Positions 45,100 through 52,909 of a stretch of DNA of 64,000 nt are shown here, piece by piece. Where the stretch lies: positions 2,108,001 to 2,172,000 of the forward strand of contig NZ_LFBU01000001.1 of NCBI RefSeq assembly GCF_001045555.1. The letters are read 5' to 3'. Under the pieces are notes generated by a model. It was not told where the DNA came from, ran no database searches, and worked only from the letters and a program-made list of their open reading frames with translations. This DNA is from Marinobacter subterrani. Its GTDB lineage: Bacteria; Pseudomonadota; Gammaproteobacteria; Pseudomonadales; Oleiphilaceae. The position numbers and the translations under genes are program-made. Each line of letters starts with the position of its first letter. Positions within the stretch are counted from its first letter, which is position 1.

Positions 45100-47295
45100 T
45101 CAGCGGCCGATGCCGGGGAGACGGACTTCGATAGGGGGCTCATCCAGGTGCCAACGCCCGTCCCAGGTGACTTCCGGCACCCCACCGGGCCTGGGCTCGA
45201 TGGTTATCGATAGGGTTCCGAAACTGGTCGGCGCCGGGCCGAAGCGGATCGGTTTATCCTGCTCCAGCCAGCGCGGGGGAATGCCCGCACAGAGAATCAG
45301 GCGGTCGCCCTCCTCCCGCACAAAGCAGTTACGCACCATCAGCACCCACTCGGCCGAGGCCCAGACATGGTGCCCGTCGCCCATGCAGCCGCCCCCGGTA
45401 CCGGGGTGAATAGCCTCTGGCCACTGCCCGGTGGGCGATGCCAGCCTGGCCACCGCGTCCATAAGGCCAAGGAAGCGGGGGTCACCGGCCCGCAGGAGCA
45501 CCTGGGCGACATGCAGGGTCAGGTAGGCGTTCAGGCCGGAGTGGATCATGTCCTGGTAAAACGCGCCTTTCACGAAGCACTTTTCCAGCAGGAATTCGGC
45601 ACAGTCCAGCAGCCGTGGATCGTCCGGTCGGCACAACTGGGTGGGATAGCCCATCGCCAGTGAACCGATGGCACCGGCATCCAGACGCCGATAGGGAGAA
45701 GCCGGCATGCCTGGCCGCTTCAGGCGCTGTTCACAGGTTGCCAGGCTGCGGTCAACGGTCTGGGTGAACTCCCGGGCACTGGCACCGAAATGCTCGCTGG
45801 CTTCCCGGTCAACCGGCCTGAGCAGCGTCTCGGCGGCTTTCAGGCCGGCGATTCCCCAGAAATCGTCCCAGTAGTAATAGTCGTTAGGCCCGAGGTGTTC
45901 GGCACTGAAGCCCGCGGGCAACAGGCCGGCATGAGGCTTGTCGAGGGTATCACTCAGGCGCTTGTGCTCGATCCAGCGCGCGCCCTTGCGCACCGGCTCC
46001 CGCCACTCCAGGTGCAGGGGCCGGCCGGTCAGTTCGTGGAAGCGCCGTAGAATCCAGAGCACCTCGCCATTGGCATCCCACTCCCCTTCCTGGGAGCGGA
46101 AATAGCCGTTTTGCAGCTGCCGGTCGGGGAACTGGGACAGCGCCCGTTCGGCCCGGTCGGTCAGGCCGGCACAGAGCAGGGCATGAATAATGAACGCGGC
46201 GTCGCGGAACCAGAACCGCTTGTAGGTATAGGGCCCCGGGTAGACGTCTTCCGGGGAATGCAGCACCAGGGAGTGCAGGGCCGCATCGTAGAGAAATTGC
46301 CAGGACTCATCCGGGCACTCCAGCCGGGCATGGCCCTTCAGGGCGGATGGCCAGCCGTCGGCGCGAACCGCCAGCGCGGTGTCGTCTGCCAGCGGAACGG
46401 TCACCGTGAGCTCGGAGGTTTCTCCGGCCCGTAACGGAAACAGCGCCGCCGCTGTTACCATACCCACGTTGCACAGCCCCTGGCTCTGGTCCTCCTTGTC
46501 CAGGAGATGAATCCGGACATCGCCCTGCCGGTAGTCCGAAACATGATGCCGGGTGGCGGGGCGGCTGAAGAACACGGTCTGCTTTCCGTCAATGGTCCAG
46601 GCATTGCGCTGCTCAGACAGCCTGACCCGATGGATAAAACTGATGCCCTCCGGGTTGGCGGGGCGCAGGGCGAGTACCAGATTGCCGGATATGTCTGAAC
46701 GGGCCGTCACCGCCAGTTCACACACCGGCCGGCCGTTTTCCACCACCACCCGGGAACGAGTGGTGAGCGTCAGGCCATCGAGTTCGGAATCGGTCACGAT
46801 GCACGGGCCACCGGCAAGCTCCTGGTGTTGTCGGGCGGTCTTGCTGCGCGAAGGCAGAAGGCAGCGACCGTCGTCAGCCAGCACCCAGGCATCCAGCGAC
46901 CAGCTGTCAAGGAATGGTGTCAGCAGCCCCCGGGGATCAACAACCGGCAATTCGGCCACGTCCGGCTGCCCGATGGCGGTCCAGTTACGGTTACTCAGGT
47001 TGATATGGGTAATGGAAAACGCCCGGGGTATGAACGCTACATCCTCCGGGTCAAACTGCCGCTCAATCCAGTAGGGCCAGACCCAGTCGAGGTTGTGCTG
47101 GATTACCCGGCTGTTGATCAGCCCCCGGGCATGGAACACCACCCCGGCCCGGAGCAGTTCAATCGGCTCGCCAACCTCTGATGGCTGGGCAAAGCTGTGC
47201 AGTTTCCCCAGCAGCGCAATCGGATCGAGAAAGCCGTGGCGATGGGCCATGCGTTTGACCAGATAGCGCCATGGCAACCACTTCATCCAGCTCAT
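45100..47295 (-). CDS. Glycogen-debranching/six-hairpin glycosidase-like protein
   Basis: 731 residues. The N-terminal half (about 1-320) is beta-rich; the second half has the repeating helical pattern of an alpha/alpha-six toroid, with YKRFWFRDAAFIIHALL, NGEVLWILRRFHELTG, NDYYYWDDFWGIAGLKAAE and DGHHVWASAEWVLMVRN, which are typical of GH15/GH63/amylo-1,6-glucosidase-like enzymes. Asp in FRDA and Glu/Asp in YWDDFW or WASAEW are candidate catalytic residues. No signal peptide, so a cytoplasmic carbohydrate is likely. The 5' end is expressed with the upstream TVP38 gene through a 4-nt overlap. Confidence 0.7.
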   Translation of the reverse strand: MSWMKWLPWRYLVKRMAHRHGFLDPIALLGKLHSFAQPSEVGEPIELLRAGVVFHARGLINSRVIQHNLDWVWPYWIERQFDPEDVAFIPRAFSITHINLSNRNWTAIGQPDVAELPVVDPRGLLTPFLDSWSLDAWVLADDGRCLLPSRSKTARQHQELAGGPCIVTDSELDGLTLTTRSRVVVENGRPVCELAVTARSDISGNLVLALRPANPEGISFIHRVRLSEQRNAWTIDGKQTVFFSRPATRHHVSDYRQGDVRIHLLDKEDQSQGLCNVGMVTAAALFPLRAGETSELTVTVPLADDTALAVRADGWPSALKGHARLECPDESWQFLYDAALHSLVLHSPEDVYPGPYTYKRFWFRDAAFIIHALLCAGLTDRAERALSQFPDRQLQNGYFRSQEGEWDANGEVLWILRRFHELTGRPLHLEWREPVRKGARWIEHKRLSDTLDKPHAGLLPAGFSAEHLGPNDYYYWDDFWGIAGLKAAETLLRPVDREASEHFGASAREFTQTVDRSLATCEQRLKRPGMPASPYRRLDAGAIGSLAMGYPTQLCRPDDPRLLDCAEFLLEKCFVKGAFYQDMIHSGLNAYLTLHVAQVLLRAGDPRFLGLMDAVARLASPTGQWPEAIHPGTGGGCMGDGHHVWASAEWVLMVRNCFVREEGDRLILCAGIPPRWLEQDKPIRFGPAPTSFGTLSITIEPRPGGVPEVTWDGRWHLDEPPIEVRLPGIGR

Positions 47296-48026
47296 TCACG
47301 CGGCTCCTTTTCCGTTGGCTCGGTCTCAACCCTATACCGGGCCAGTGCCCGGCGGGCGAGGCGATTGAGAAACACCACCGCGATGACACTGCCCACGAAT
47401 CCGGCACCGTAAATCGCCCATTCCAGCGGCGTTCGGCCAGACTCCCGCGCACCCATGGTCGACAGGTCTGCGGCGAGCGAGCCCAGGTAGACGTTGTGAA
47501 GCGAGAACGGAATAACGCCGAGGAACGTACCCGCAACAAAACCGCCAAAAGAAAAATTCGTGAGCCCGAACAGAAAGTTGGACAGCTTGCCCGGGAAGAA
47601 GGGAATCAGCCGCGTCAGCAGCACAATTTTCCAGCCATGGGGCGCCATCTCGTTGTTCACCACGGCGAGCCGGGCCCGTTTGCGGATATACACGTGGGCG
47701 TGTTCACCGAGAAAGTACCGGGCAATCAGGAACGCCAACGCAGCGCCGATGGTGGTTCCGACCACCACATAGGTAGTGCCCTCCAGTACCCCGAACACGA
47801 ACCCGGCGCCCGTAGTCAGCAGTACGCCCGGGAGCAGAAGCACCACGGCAAGCACCATGATGCCGATGAACAGAACCGCCGCCCAGAGCCCCTGGCTATC
47901 GAACCAACGCAACAGATCCAGGACCTGTTGGTGAACCCCAAGCGCATAGAGCAGGCCAACGATCAGCCCGACGCCGGCGATGCTGCCACCCATCCACAGC
48001 AGAGGTGATGTTTTCCAGTTACCCAT
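47292..48026 (-). CDS. TVP38/TMEM64 (DedA-related) membrane protein
   Basis: Inner-membrane protein of 244 residues with five or six hydrophobic spans. The VTT-domain core is GVLLTTGAGFVFGVLEGTTYVVVGTTIGAALAFLIARYFLG near 69-110 and RLIPFFPGKLSNFLFGLTNFSFGGFVAGTFLGVIP near 145-180, with the usual GxxxG and R-x-x-PF-P residues. Family members are implicated in lipid scrambling or undecaprenyl-phosphate handling. Overlaps the glycosidase-like gene by ATGA, so both are coupled. Confidence 0.88.
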   Translation of the reverse strand: MGNWKTSPLLWMGGSIAGVGLIVGLLYALGVHQQVLDLLRWFDSQGLWAAVLFIGIMVLAVVLLLPGVLLTTGAGFVFGVLEGTTYVVVGTTIGAALAFLIARYFLGEHAHVYIRKRARLAVVNNEMAPHGWKIVLLTRLIPFFPGKLSNFLFGLTNFSFGGFVAGTFLGVIPFSLHNVYLGSLAADLSTMGARESGRTPLEWAIYGAGFVGSVIAVVFLNRLARRALARYRVETEPTEKEPRE

Positions 48027-48087
48027 GCTTCCACCCTAACGCGGGAACGCACCGGGGCTCAAAGGATCGGGCAGACACCCGCCTGTT

Positions 48088-48327
48088 TCAGGGGTTGCTG
48101 AGAATCGCCTGGAGCTTCTGGGTCAGCTCCACCGCCTCCGCCCCGAGCGACGTCAGGTAGCCACCGTCCCTCTGGCTGATCAACCCTTTGGCATACAGGT
48201 TCTCCGCGGCCGTTACGGTTTCCGGCGCCGCCGAATGGGCGTGCACCTTAAGCCCTTCCTGAGTCGAGGTGGACGGGAACTGGCCCAGGAGATTGAGTTC
48301 CGCAAGGTGATCAACAGAGAATGGCAT
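48088..48327 (-). CDS. TIGR02647 family small protein
   Basis: 79-residue cytoplasmic protein whose pattern MPFSVDHLAELNLL...STQEGLKVH...AAENLYAKGLISQRDGGYLTSLG matches the conserved TIGR02647 family of Pseudomonas and relatives. Function unknown. Divergent from the pseudouridine synthase gene with 54 nt between starts. Confidence 0.8.
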   Translation of the reverse strand: MPFSVDHLAELNLLGQFPSTSTQEGLKVHAHSAAPETVTAAENLYAKGLISQRDGGYLTSLGAEAVELTQKLQAILSNP

Positions 48328-48381
48328 GGCATTTCCTCGTATTATGGTCGGGGTTTACATTCAGCATAGCCGATTCACACC

Positions 48382-49077
48382 ATGAAGCTTTCCCGAATTA
48401 TCAGCAACCGGAATGATATCAGCCGCAAGCAGGCCAACTGGCTGATTGCCTCTGGCCGGGTGGCGGTGAATGATGTCACCTGCCGGGAACCGGCTGCCGA
48501 GGTTAACCGGTTTTCGAGCGTTACCCTTAACGGACAGACCCTGCAGGCTGGCGAACCCTGCCATTACCTCATGCTCCATAAACCGGCGGGCTACCTGAGT
48601 GCAACCCTTGATGCGACCCACACAACGGTCATGGAACTGATCGCCCCGGAATTGCATCCGGACCTGCACATCGCCGGCCGGCTCGACCGCGCCAGCACCG
48701 GGTTGCTGATTCTCACCAATGACGGCGCCTGGTCGAGGCAACTGACCGAGCCCCGGATAAAAATCCCGAAAGTCTATCGGGTAACCACCGAGCACCCGAT
48801 CGCACCGGAGACACAGGCGCGCTTTATCGAAGGCATCTGGTTTGCATTCGAGCAACTGACCACCTCACCGGCGCAACTGGACATCCTGGCGCCCCGTGAA
48901 GCGCGGGTAACCATCTACGAAGGCCGCTACCATCAGGTGAAGCGCATGTTCCATGCCGTCGGCAACCGTGTTACCTCGCTGCACCGGGAAAGCATGGGCG
49001 GCATTGAGCTGGACAGCAACCTGCCTCCGGGCGCCTACCGCGCGCTGACACCGGGTGAGATCCGGTCAATCCACTGA
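48382..49077 (+). CDS. rsuA: RsuA-family 16S rRNA pseudouridine synthase
   Basis: 231 residues; isomerises a uridine in small-subunit rRNA to pseudouridine. An S4 RNA-binding domain at 1-55 precedes the synthase domain with MLHKPAGYLSAT near 64 and the catalytic Asp102 in HIAGRLDRASTGLLILTNDG; GRYHQVKRMFHAVGNRVTSLHRE near 180 closes the active site. Length equals E. coli RsuA (231). The exact target base is inferred from family. Confidence 0.85.
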   Translation: MKLSRIISNRNDISRKQANWLIASGRVAVNDVTCREPAAEVNRFSSVTLNGQTLQAGEPCHYLMLHKPAGYLSATLDATHTTVMELIAPELHPDLHIAGRLDRASTGLLILTNDGAWSRQLTEPRIKIPKVYRVTTEHPIAPETQARFIEGIWFAFEQLTTSPAQLDILAPREARVTIYEGRYHQVKRMFHAVGNRVTSLHRESMGGIELDSNLPPGAYRALTPGEIRSIH

Positions 49078-49132
49078 AAACCGGAACGCCTCTCCCGTAA
49101 CCTGAAATCCGATGAATCAACCGGGAGCTACC

Positions 49133-49352
49133 ATGACAACCGTGAACATCGTCTCCGACATTGCCTGTCCCTGGTGCGATCCAGGACTCAGACCGCTACG
49201 CCGATGTGGTGCGCGAAGACGAGGCCAGGTACCAGCAGGCCGGCGTTTCCGCGGTGCCTGCGTATATTGTGAATGAACAGTACCTGATCTCCGGCGCCCA
49301 GGAACCGGACGCGCTGGTCAGGGCGTTTCGGGAGATTGCTTCGGAACACTGA
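49133..49352 (+). pseudogene. Remnant of a FrnE-like DsbA-family oxidoreductase gene
   Basis: It starts MTTVNIVSDIACPWC, the first strand and active-site start of FrnE-like thioredoxin-fold proteins, then jumps near 49178 and out of frame to the C-terminal end: IQDSDRYADVVREDEARYQQAGVSAVPAYIVNEQYLISGAQEPDALVRAFREIASEH. About 140 codons are missing and the two parts are in different frames. GGGAG lies before the ATG. The deletion lies beside the AT-richer EAL-gene segment. Confidence 0.85.
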
Positions 49353-49395
49353 GCAGGGCGCGCGCCAGCTCCATGCCGATGCCGATGATTGCAGG

Positions 49396-49428
49396 GGTTA
49401 TCCTCCCACTAAAAATGGGAGGATAACC
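49396..49428. terminator. Perfect hairpin overlapping the EAL gene stop codon
   Basis: GGTTATCCTCCCA and TGGGAGGATAACC form 13 perfect base pairs around CTAAAAA. The stop codon of the minus-strand EAL gene lies in the loop, so its last four codons are part of the stem. The minus-strand loop is TTTTTAG and no T-run follows, so termination is uncertain. Confidence 0.55.
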
Positions 49429-51121
49429 GGTCGTTTGCCCATTGCTGATACTCAGACAAGGCAAGAGGCCTCGAGTAGTGAAAGCCCTGAGCCAGGTCCG
49501 CTCCCAGATCGGCGACTATCTTCATTTGCTGCGCTGTCTCAATGCCCTCTACGGTCACCTCGAGCTTTAATGCCTTGGCCATCGATATCATGGATTCCAT
49601 GATCGTTCGGGCTTCTGCGCTGACTTCCAGGTTGTTGACAAAAGCCCGGTCGATTTTCAATCCGGACAGCGGCAGGTTGGTCAGGTACTGAAATGAAGAA
49701 TAGCCTGTGCCGAAGTCGTCCAGACTGACCTTAAAGCCTTGATCGCGCAGATTGCCAACGGCCTCTCGTGCTTGCTCCGGGTCCTGAATCAGTGCGCCTT
49801 CTGTAATTTCAATTTCTAATGATTCGGGACTTACTCCGTATGAAGAAACCAACCTCCCCAGATCATTAATTAGCGAGGGGTTCATCAAGTTGTTAATCGC
49901 GAAGTTAACGCTGACTGGCATAAGATTCTGCGACTTGATGTTTATGCATGCTCTCGCGATCACGAATCGCGTCACAGGGTCTATCAATGTCGTACTTTCC
50001 ACCTTTGGCATGAACAGCCCGGGCATAACCATTTTATTTTCATGATTGAACCAGCGCAGCAAAGCTTCTGAACCAACGTGTTGGCCGGTCCGCAGACATA
50101 TTTTGGGCTGGTGGAATAGCTGAAATTCCTGATTGGCCAAGCCATCTCGGACACGCGCTATAAGCTGTACCCGCTCAGCAGTTTTCTGGTCAAACATCGG
50201 ATCGTAACGTCGGTAGGAAACATTATTCTCCATCGCTACCGACAAGCCGGTTCGCGCGCGGTTGATAACAATCTCGGGATTCTGATCGCTTTCTCGAATA
50301 AGGTAGCTTCCGGCAACAATCTGAACACGCAGTGAAATGCCTTTTACAATTGTTTCTTCTTCACCAACTCTCTGAGCCACGTCAAAAATGAAGCCCACTT
50401 CTTCTTGAGCGCGGACTTCCTCCTGAGATACAACAGAAAATAGAATTGCCAGCTCCGATTTGCTGAATCGGTAAACCTGGTGGGAAACTCGGATGTTGTA
50501 GCTGATGCGTTCGGCCAGGTCTCTCACGACTTGCTCAGCCGTCTCAGCGCCCATCGACTGCAAAATTTCCCACAGATCCTGCATCCGGACCAATAGTATC
50601 GCTGATGAGGGAGCCCCATTCTGATTCGCTTTTCGAAGTAACCGTTCGAGATCACGGCTGAGGGCAGCTTGAGTCCAAAGTCCGGTTTTGTGATCGATTT
50701 CAAGTGCAAGAAGGCGGCGATGATTGGCCTGTCTCAGGCTTTGGAACAGCCCTGCCGAAAAAACACCGATAAGAAGGAAAAAGGCTATACGAGCCAGCCA
50801 GTTGGCCGTTGACTGGTGAGTGCCAGCTGAGACATCCAGAGGCATCCATGGGCCCAGAAGGAGCCCTGCTGTTATCGAGCTCAGGACTGCTCCAGCTAAT
50901 CCAAACCAGACGGCGGTTAACAATACCGGTAGCAGCATTACATAGGGGTAGGCGTAGCCTGTACCGCCGGTGAAGTGCACAACCCAGGTGCCGAGGGCTA
51001 AAAAGCTGACAATAACCAGTAGCCTGCAAACCGTTCTAGCAAATGCTGACAACTGTGGCCATTTCTGCGAGTGCCATATGGTTTCGAAGGTAGGAAGATA
51101 ACTACTAGTTTCTCTAGTCAT
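49409..51121 (-). CDS. Membrane c-di-GMP phosphodiesterase (degenerate GGDEF, intact EAL)
   Basis: 570 residues. N-terminal membrane part with about four spans (LLVIVSFLALGTWVVHF, VMLLPVLLTAVWFGLAGAVLSSITAGLLLG, IAFFLLIGVFSAGLFQSL), then a GGDEF-like domain in which the signature reads SKSEL, so no cyclase activity, and an EAL domain near 320-565 that keeps EALLRW, INNLMNPS, IEITEGAL, DDFGTGYSS, LKIDR, EGIET and QGFHYSRPL. It should hydrolyse c-di-GMP to pGpG. GGGAG lies 4-5 nt before the ATG. Base composition is visibly AT-richer than all neighbours, a sign of recent transfer. Confidence 0.88.
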   Translation of the reverse strand: MTRETSSYLPTFETIWHSQKWPQLSAFARTVCRLLVIVSFLALGTWVVHFTGGTGYAYPYVMLLPVLLTAVWFGLAGAVLSSITAGLLLGPWMPLDVSAGTHQSTANWLARIAFFLLIGVFSAGLFQSLRQANHRRLLALEIDHKTGLWTQAALSRDLERLLRKANQNGAPSSAILLVRMQDLWEILQSMGAETAEQVVRDLAERISYNIRVSHQVYRFSKSELAILFSVVSQEEVRAQEEVGFIFDVAQRVGEEETIVKGISLRVQIVAGSYLIRESDQNPEIVINRARTGLSVAMENNVSYRRYDPMFDQKTAERVQLIARVRDGLANQEFQLFHQPKICLRTGQHVGSEALLRWFNHENKMVMPGLFMPKVESTTLIDPVTRFVIARACINIKSQNLMPVSVNFAINNLMNPSLINDLGRLVSSYGVSPESLEIEITEGALIQDPEQAREAVGNLRDQGFKVSLDDFGTGYSSFQYLTNLPLSGLKIDRAFVNNLEVSAEARTIMESMISMAKALKLEVTVEGIETAQQMKIVADLGADLAQGFHYSRPLALSEYQQWANDRLSSHF

Positions 51122-51456
51122 TTGACTCCCGTGTGAATAAATCAATCTTACAAATTCCAGATAGTACATTCACTTGCAATCATGGAGTTGTATCAGCGAC
51201 CTTCTTTGCCAACCGGGACCCACCACTACCAGCGTAGTTTAAAAAAGAACCGTTGCTATGTAAAAAAATGTTACATAACTCGCTGGCAGGACATTTGCCT
51301 TTTGCCTTGGATCTAACAGCAATTCAGACCTCTCGCTGCTTCGGCAAACGAAGGCAGGAAGTTAGGCATTGATAATGTCGTAGCGCTCTTATTCATTGGA
51401 ATTAGACCCGGTACCTGAAGTGTAACTGTGCCCCCCATTTCCACAGCATCATCGTG
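51122..51456. other. AT-rich intergenic segment upstream of the EAL gene
   Basis: 335 nt with no gene. It holds an inverted repeat TATGTAA-N7-TTACATA (51257-51277) and several A-runs, and probably contains the EAL gene promoter. Composition returns to that of the rest of the window near 51430, close to the end of the shikimate kinase gene. Confidence 0.5.
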
Positions 51457-51981
51457 CTACTGGACAATCGGTGCCAGGCCCGCCATGACCGCATCGCACA
51501 CCTGCTCCTGGTTACGGCCCGCACCCGGCACCGTCAGGTCGGCCCAGAAGGAGTAGAGCTGAAAGCGTTCCGCGAACAGTTCCGCCAGGGACTGATCCGG
51601 CCGGCGGGAAATGCCCCGCATGCTGTGATCACCGATGCGTTCGATCACCAGTTCCAGCGGGATATCCAGAAACACCAGGGTGCCGCTGGACCGAAGGTAT
51701 TCCATGGCCGGGGCGCTGTAGACCGCACTGCCGCCTGTACTGATCACCTTGTGGCGTACGTCCAGCTTCAGCAGCACCTGCTCTTCGAGATGCCGCAGGG
51801 CCCCATAGCCGTCCTGGTCGACAATGTCCTGCAGGGTGCGGCCGGCTTGTTCCTGAATCAGCAGGTCGGTATCAATGAAGCCAAGCCCGAGCCGCTTGGC
51901 CAGGAGTACGCCGACGGTACTCTTGCCGCTGCCGGGCATACCGATAAGGACAAGGTTTCCGGAACTGCTCTGGTGATCCAC
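51457..51981 (-). CDS. Shikimate kinase-like protein
   Basis: P-loop kinase of 174 residues that would phosphorylate shikimate in chorismate synthesis. Walker A GMPGSGKSTVG follows NLVLI at residues 9-13, the DTD shikimate-binding motif is in FIDTDLLI, and STGGSAVYS and RPDQSLAELFAERFQLY correspond to the GGG and lid/RxxxY elements. The usual GGG is GGS. I use a GTG start (MDHQSS) with GGGA 8 nt upstream, giving the length of AroK; an ATG at 52032 also has a GGGA and cannot be excluded. It stands alone without aroB, so it may be a second copy or a gluconate-type relative. Confidence 0.75.
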   Translation of the reverse strand: MDHQSSSGNLVLIGMPGSGKSTVGVLLAKRLGLGFIDTDLLIQEQAGRTLQDIVDQDGYGALRHLEEQVLLKLDVRHKVISTGGSAVYSAPAMEYLRSSGTLVFLDIPLELVIERIGDHSMRGISRRPDQSLAELFAERFQLYSFWADLTVPGAGRNQEQVCDAVMAGLAPIVQ

Positions 51982-52145
51982 GATTGTTTCCCGGTGAATG
52001 AGAACTGGCCGACAATACGCAGAACGTAACATTTTTCCCACAATGCCCGCGCTTTATTCCGGCCCGCAAGGCCGTATAATTCCTCAGGGCCGGCCTGAAA
52101 GTACAGGGCGAACCGGCAGATAACCGCATCTTTCACGAGTGAATA

Positions 52146-52847
52146 ATGATAACCGGCAGAACCCTACTGATCCCGTCACTGGCTGCTTTTCTGCTCGGGC
52201 TGTCCGCACCGGCCCTGGCAGACAGCATCCAGCGTATTGTGCACCCGGACGGCACTGTCGAATTCACCAATGTGAAGAGCAAGAACCAGCCCAGGGCCTC
52301 CACTGGCAACGATACGGTCTATCGCTACCAGGATGAAAACGGTGTTGTCGCCTACAGCAGCGCTCAGCCGGCGGGAGCGGAGTTCGATGTCATCCGCTTC
52401 CAGTGCTACGCCTGTGATCCGGATTCCACCGTCGACTGGCGCAAAACGCCGCTGTTCACCAAGCCGTTCCGTTCCGAAATACAGACCGCGGCCCGGGAAT
52501 TCGGGGTCGATCCGGCGCTGGTGCGCGCGGTCATTCATGCCGAATCCGCGTTCAACGAGAAAGCACTGTCGCCGGTCGGCGCACAGGGGCTGATGCAATT
52601 GATGCCGGGCACCGCCGAGGAGCTCGGTGTCCACAACGCCCTGGAAGCGGCGGAGAACATTCGTGGTGGGGTGAATTATCTGGCGAACATGCTGGAGCGG
52701 TTCAACGGCGACATCCGGCTGGCCACCGCGGCCTATAACGCCGGGCCCGCAGCCGTCAGCCGGTACCAGGGAGTGCCGCCCTACGCGGAAACCAAAGCCT
52801 ATGTAGAGCGGGTCGGCATTCTACACGAACGCTACGCCGCCCGGTAA
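52146..52847 (+). CDS. Lytic transglycosylase with N-terminal DUF4124-like region
   Basis: Exported protein of 233 residues, signal peptide MITGRTLLIPSLAAFLLGLSAPALA. Residues 26-80 show the DUF4124-like pattern IQRIVHPDGTVEFTNV and YRYQDENGVVAYSSAQP. The SLT domain has HAESAFNEKALSPVGAQGLMQLMPGTAEELGV near 135-166 with the catalytic Glu in AESAF, and ATAAYNAGPAAVSRYQGVPPYAETKAYVERV at the end. It cleaves peptidoglycan to anhydromuropeptides. Ribosome site weak. Confidence 0.92.
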   Translation: MITGRTLLIPSLAAFLLGLSAPALADSIQRIVHPDGTVEFTNVKSKNQPRASTGNDTVYRYQDENGVVAYSSAQPAGAEFDVIRFQCYACDPDSTVDWRKTPLFTKPFRSEIQTAAREFGVDPALVRAVIHAESAFNEKALSPVGAQGLMQLMPGTAEELGVHNALEAAENIRGGVNYLANMLERFNGDIRLATAAYNAGPAAVSRYQGVPPYAETKAYVERVGILHERYAAR

Positions 52848-52909
52848 CCACCGCGCCTGCCAGGGCTTGCCGGGCAGGAACGAAGGTGACCGGTTAGCGG
52901 CCCGGAGGC

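Noticed and set aside
49161..49352. 63-codon frame as an independent small protein
   Set aside because: It is the C-terminal end of a FrnE-like protein; its first codons are out-of-frame residue of the N-terminal piece.
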